DNA of 9,116 nt, taken from Desulfobacterales bacterium. Lineage in GTDB: Bacteria; Desulfobacterota; Desulfobacteria; Desulfobacterales; BuS5. Below, piece after piece: positions 7,051 through 9,116 of the stretch. The DNA lies in the NCBI GenBank assembly GCA_016735355.1, contig JAERRQ010000040.1, positions 1 through 9,116 on the forward strand, given 5' to 3'. Position 1 is the stretch's first letter. Each line of letters begins with the position of its first letter. The translations under genes were made by a program, and so were the position numbers. Below the pieces are notes generated by a model. That model was not told the DNA's origin, did not search any database, and saw nothing but the letters and a program-made list of their open reading frames with translations.

Positions 7051-8346
7051 TTACATTCTTATCTTTACCGCTTTTGCATGGGCATCAAGTCCTTCTATTT
7101 CAGCAAGACGAATAATATCCCCTGCTTCCCCCATAAAGGCCTCCTGCGAATAATGAATAAGGCTGGTCTTTTTTATAAAATGATCAACGGACAGGGCCGA
7201 AGCATATCTGGCAGTACCGGCAGTGGGAAGAACATGGTTCGGGCCGGCTATGTAGTCTCCCACGGGTTCGGGTGTATAATTGCCGACAAAAAGAGCTCCG
7301 GCATTACGTATTCTTCCAATATGTTCAAACGGATCTTTTATATGCAACTCAAGATGCTCCGGCGCTATCCGGTTTGCAAGTTCAATGGCGGTGTCAAGAT
7401 CAGGCACAACGATGACTGTGCCGAATTTTGCAATGGATGCTTTTGCAATTTCAAATCGTTGCAGATTAGTAATCTGATCCTTTACAGCCCTTACAACTGC
7501 TTTGGCTTTTTTTCTGGAATCCGTTACCAGGATGGAAGATGCCAAAGGATCGTGTTCCGCCTGTGAGAGCAGATCGGCTGCAATAAATTCAGGAATTGCG
7601 GTTTCATCCGCGATTATCAAAATTTCACTTGGACCTGCAATCATGTCAATACCGGTTCTGCCCGACACAATCTTTTTCGCAAGTGTTACATAAATATTGC
7701 CGGGACCGACAATAACATCGGCCATGGGAACCGATTCGGTTCCATATGCCAATGCCGCAATAGCCCACGCACTTCCGATCTTGTATATATTGTGAACTCC
7801 TGCTTTTTTTGCAGCAACAACAAGATGAGGATTAAGGGTTCCGTCTTCCCTGGGGGGCGTTGCCATAATAATCTTTTTTACACCTGCTATCACAGCAGGG
7901 ATTGCGCCCATGAGTACGGATGACACCAGCGGTGTCTGCCCGCTTTTACCACCCGGCACATAAATACCGGCCGTATCAACAGGATTTACAAGCTGCCCCA
8001 AAATGGTTCCCGGCCTTTCCGTGCTAATCCATGATTTGCTTTTCTGGAGCCTGTGGAACTTCTTTATCTGTTTAATTGCTTTATCCAGGGAGCCGGTAAA
8101 AGAATTTTCTATTGCCGGAAAAGCAGCTTTGCTCTCTTCTTCCGTAACCCTGAGGGATTCTATACCAAGCTCCGGAGCATCAAAGCGGTTAGTATATTCA
8201 ATAAGCGCTTTGTCACCATATTTACGGACATTTTCTATTATCCGTGATACATCCCGTAAATCCTTTTTTTTAAACCCGGGATTACGGTTCAATATTGATT
8301 GAACTCTTTTTTGGGCCGATTTTGAAGGATAATAATAAGTTTTCAT
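7051..8346 (-). CDS. hisD: Histidinol dehydrogenase
   Basis: Full-length protein of 431 residues, normal for the family. It oxidises L-histidinol to L-histidine in two NAD-dependent steps, the end of histidine synthesis, as a zinc-dependent cytoplasmic enzyme. Visible motifs are NPVDTAGIYVPGGK (121-134), GPGNIYV (214-220), AGPSE (237-241), and the expected zinc and catalytic residues Q262 and H265 (DLLSQAEHD), E330 and H331 (APEHLEL), D364 (GDYIAGPNH) and H423 (GLDAHAKA). The usual GGAQAIAALA stretch reads GSAWAIAALA (191-200). A Shine-Dalgarno-like GAGGAA sits 10 bases upstream of the ATG. No other his genes are in the window. The gene runs divergently from serC and is followed after 27 bp by the cation exchanger. 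A related sulfonate-alcohol dehydrogenase is conceivable, but the complete active-site set favours HisD. Confidence 0.94.
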   Translation of the reverse strand: MKTYYYPSKSAQKRVQSILNRNPGFKKKDLRDVSRIIENVRKYGDKALIEYTNRFDAPELGIESLRVTEEESKAAFPAIENSFTGSLDKAIKQIKKFHRLQKSKSWISTERPGTILGQLVNPVDTAGIYVPGGKSGQTPLVSSVLMGAIPAVIAGVKKIIMATPPREDGTLNPHLVVAAKKAGVHNIYKIGSAWAIAALAYGTESVPMADVIVGPGNIYVTLAKKIVSGRTGIDMIAGPSEILIIADETAIPEFIAADLLSQAEHDPLASSILVTDSRKKAKAVVRAVKDQITNLQRFEIAKASIAKFGTVIVVPDLDTAIELANRIAPEHLELHIKDPFEHIGRIRNAGALFVGNYTPEPVGDYIAGPNHVLPTAGTARYASALSVDHFIKKTSLIHYSQEAFMGEAGDIIRLAEIEGLDAHAKAVKIRM

Positions 8347-8513
8347 ATTTATTGGTTTCCTCGCAAGTGAAATGATATATAAACTATTAGAATTACATAT
8401 TAAGGATTATCTATGCAAATAAAAAATATTGATTTTAACTTAATTATCTGAAATTTAGTATGCATCATTAATCAACAGGTGAAGAATAGCAAAAATATTT
8501 TTTTGGGGGGGTC
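8347..8513. other. Divergent hisD-serC promoter region
   Basis: This 167-bp AT-rich spacer must hold promoters for hisD (minus) and serC (plus), but no hexamer pair has good match and spacing on both boxes. For hisD, TTGCAT followed after 15 bases by TGTAAT is the best I see. On the plus strand, AAGGA then ATG at 8413 opens a 12-codon frame ending at 8451, probably by chance. There is no histidine- or serine-rich leader peptide. Confidence 0.5.
8498..8511 (+). promoter_or_regulatory. T7G7 homopolymer forming the serC ribosome-binding site
   Basis: Seven T are followed by seven G ending 2 bases before the serC ATG. The G-tract is the only sequence that could pair with the anti-Shine-Dalgarno, using a G-U wobble. 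Its length may vary by slippage and so change translation strength. Confidence 0.5.
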
Positions 8514-9116
8514 ATGAAAGAAAACAGAGTATATAATTTTAACGCCGGTCCTGCGGCTTTACCATTGCCGGTTCTTGAGGAAATAAAAGATTCATTTCTG
8601 AATTTCAACGGAAGCGGGATGTCTGTAACTGAACTAAGTCATAGATCGAAATGGTTCGATGATATAATTAACGATGCGGTGGCAAGAGTGAAACGGCTGC
8701 TGAATCTTGACGATAGATACAAAATACTCTTTATTCAGGGGGGCGCAAGCATGCAGTTTTGCATGATACCAATGAATTTTCTCCCTAAAGGTAAATCCGC
8801 AGATTATGTCAATACAGGAACATGGTCGACAAAAGCCATTAAAGAAGTAGAAATACAGCAAAAACAAATTAATGTTGCCGCATCATCAGAAGATGAGAAT
8901 TTTTCTTATATTCCCCAGAATATACAATTCAATCCGGATGCTGCATATATCCACATCACTTCAAACAATACAATAAAAGGAACCCAATGGGCATCCTTCC
9001 CTGAAACAGACGGGGTTCCGATTATTGCAGATATGTCATCGGATATTATGAGCCGGTCTTTGGATATTAATAAATTCGGGTTGATTTATGCCGGAGCCCA
9101 GAAAAATATCGGTCCT
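8514..9116 (+). CDS. serC: Phosphoserine aminotransferase, 5' part
   Basis: The first 201 codons are present; the gene runs off the right edge. SerC is a PLP enzyme that converts 3-phosphohydroxypyruvate and glutamate to phosphoserine and 2-oxoglutarate in serine synthesis, with a matching role in pyridoxal phosphate synthesis in some bacteria. Family landmarks are FNAGPAALP (9-17), the substrate-binding HR pair at H43-R44, FIQGGASMQF (73-82), GTWS with the PLP-stacking W104, SNNTIKGTQW with T153, ADMSSDI with D173, and the PLP-binding lysine K197 in YAGAQKNIGP at the window edge. The start is fixed by an in-frame stop at 8487-8489 upstream and the lack of another ATG. It is divergent from hisD. 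Confidence 0.95.
   Translation, partial: MKENRVYNFNAGPAALPLPVLEEIKDSFLNFNGSGMSVTELSHRSKWFDDIINDAVARVKRLLNLDDRYKILFIQGGASMQFCMIPMNFLPKGKSADYVNTGTWSTKAIKEVEIQQKQINVAASSEDENFSYIPQNIQFNPDAAYIHITSNNTIKGTQWASFPETDGVPIIADMSSDIMSRSLDINKFGLIYAGAQKNIGP

Noticed and set aside
7045..7566. 173-codon plus-strand frame opposite hisD
   Set aside because: It is antisense to conserved hisD motifs, and its translation resembles no family I know.
8413..8451. 12-codon leader reading frame upstream of serC
   Set aside because: It has an AAGGA before the ATG, but no regulatory codon run and no terminator/antiterminator pair. It is short enough to be chance in AT-rich DNA.

Overview
The window looks like chromosomal DNA from a sulfate-reducing member of the Desulfobacterota (Desulfobacterales-like). 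The main evidence is the end of qmoB followed by a complete qmoC (the Qmo complex links the menaquinone pool to APS reductase) and a complete dissimilatory-type sat (ATP sulfurylase). The spacers are AT-rich and the other genes are housekeeping. I see no phage, insertion sequence, CRISPR array, tRNA or rRNA.

Layout, left to right. 1-153: last 50 codons of qmoB (+). 154-300: a structured spacer with two inverted repeats and a strong Shine-Dalgarno. 301-1479: qmoC (+). 1480-1676: convergent spacer with a perfect 18-bp bidirectional terminator, a second GGGTTCAA hairpin with two possible partners, an ATTTT microsatellite, and a 22-bp tandem duplication that runs into the sat stop codon. 1677-2948: sat (-). 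2949-3442: a 494-bp divergent spacer with a candidate sat promoter and leader hairpin, a candidate maeB promoter and an unexplained antisense reading frame. 3443-5695: maeB (+), malic enzyme fused to a phosphotransacetylase-like domain. 5696-5835: convergent spacer with a 90-bp inverted-repeat element of TTAGC heptamers enclosing a 17-codon reading frame. 5836-7023: a CaCA-family cation/Ca2+ exchanger (-). 7051-8346: hisD (-), 27 bp upstream of the exchanger and probably co-transcribed with it. 8347-8513: divergent spacer. 8514 to the end: the first 201 codons of serC (+).

How the genes work together. Sat activates sulfate to APS; APS reductase (outside the window) reduces it with electrons delivered through QmoABC, of which QmoC is the membrane subunit. 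MaeB makes pyruvate and NAD(P)H from malate. HisD performs the last two steps of histidine synthesis and SerC the transamination step of serine synthesis. The exchanger is a membrane cation antiporter with no evident link to histidine.

I found no clearly new multi-gene system. The observations most worth checking are the TTAGC element at 5737-5826, whose short reading frame starts like a four-helix-bundle (S23/IVP) protein; the structured qmoB-qmoC spacer; the duplication across the sat terminus; and the T7G7 tract in the serC ribosome-binding site.
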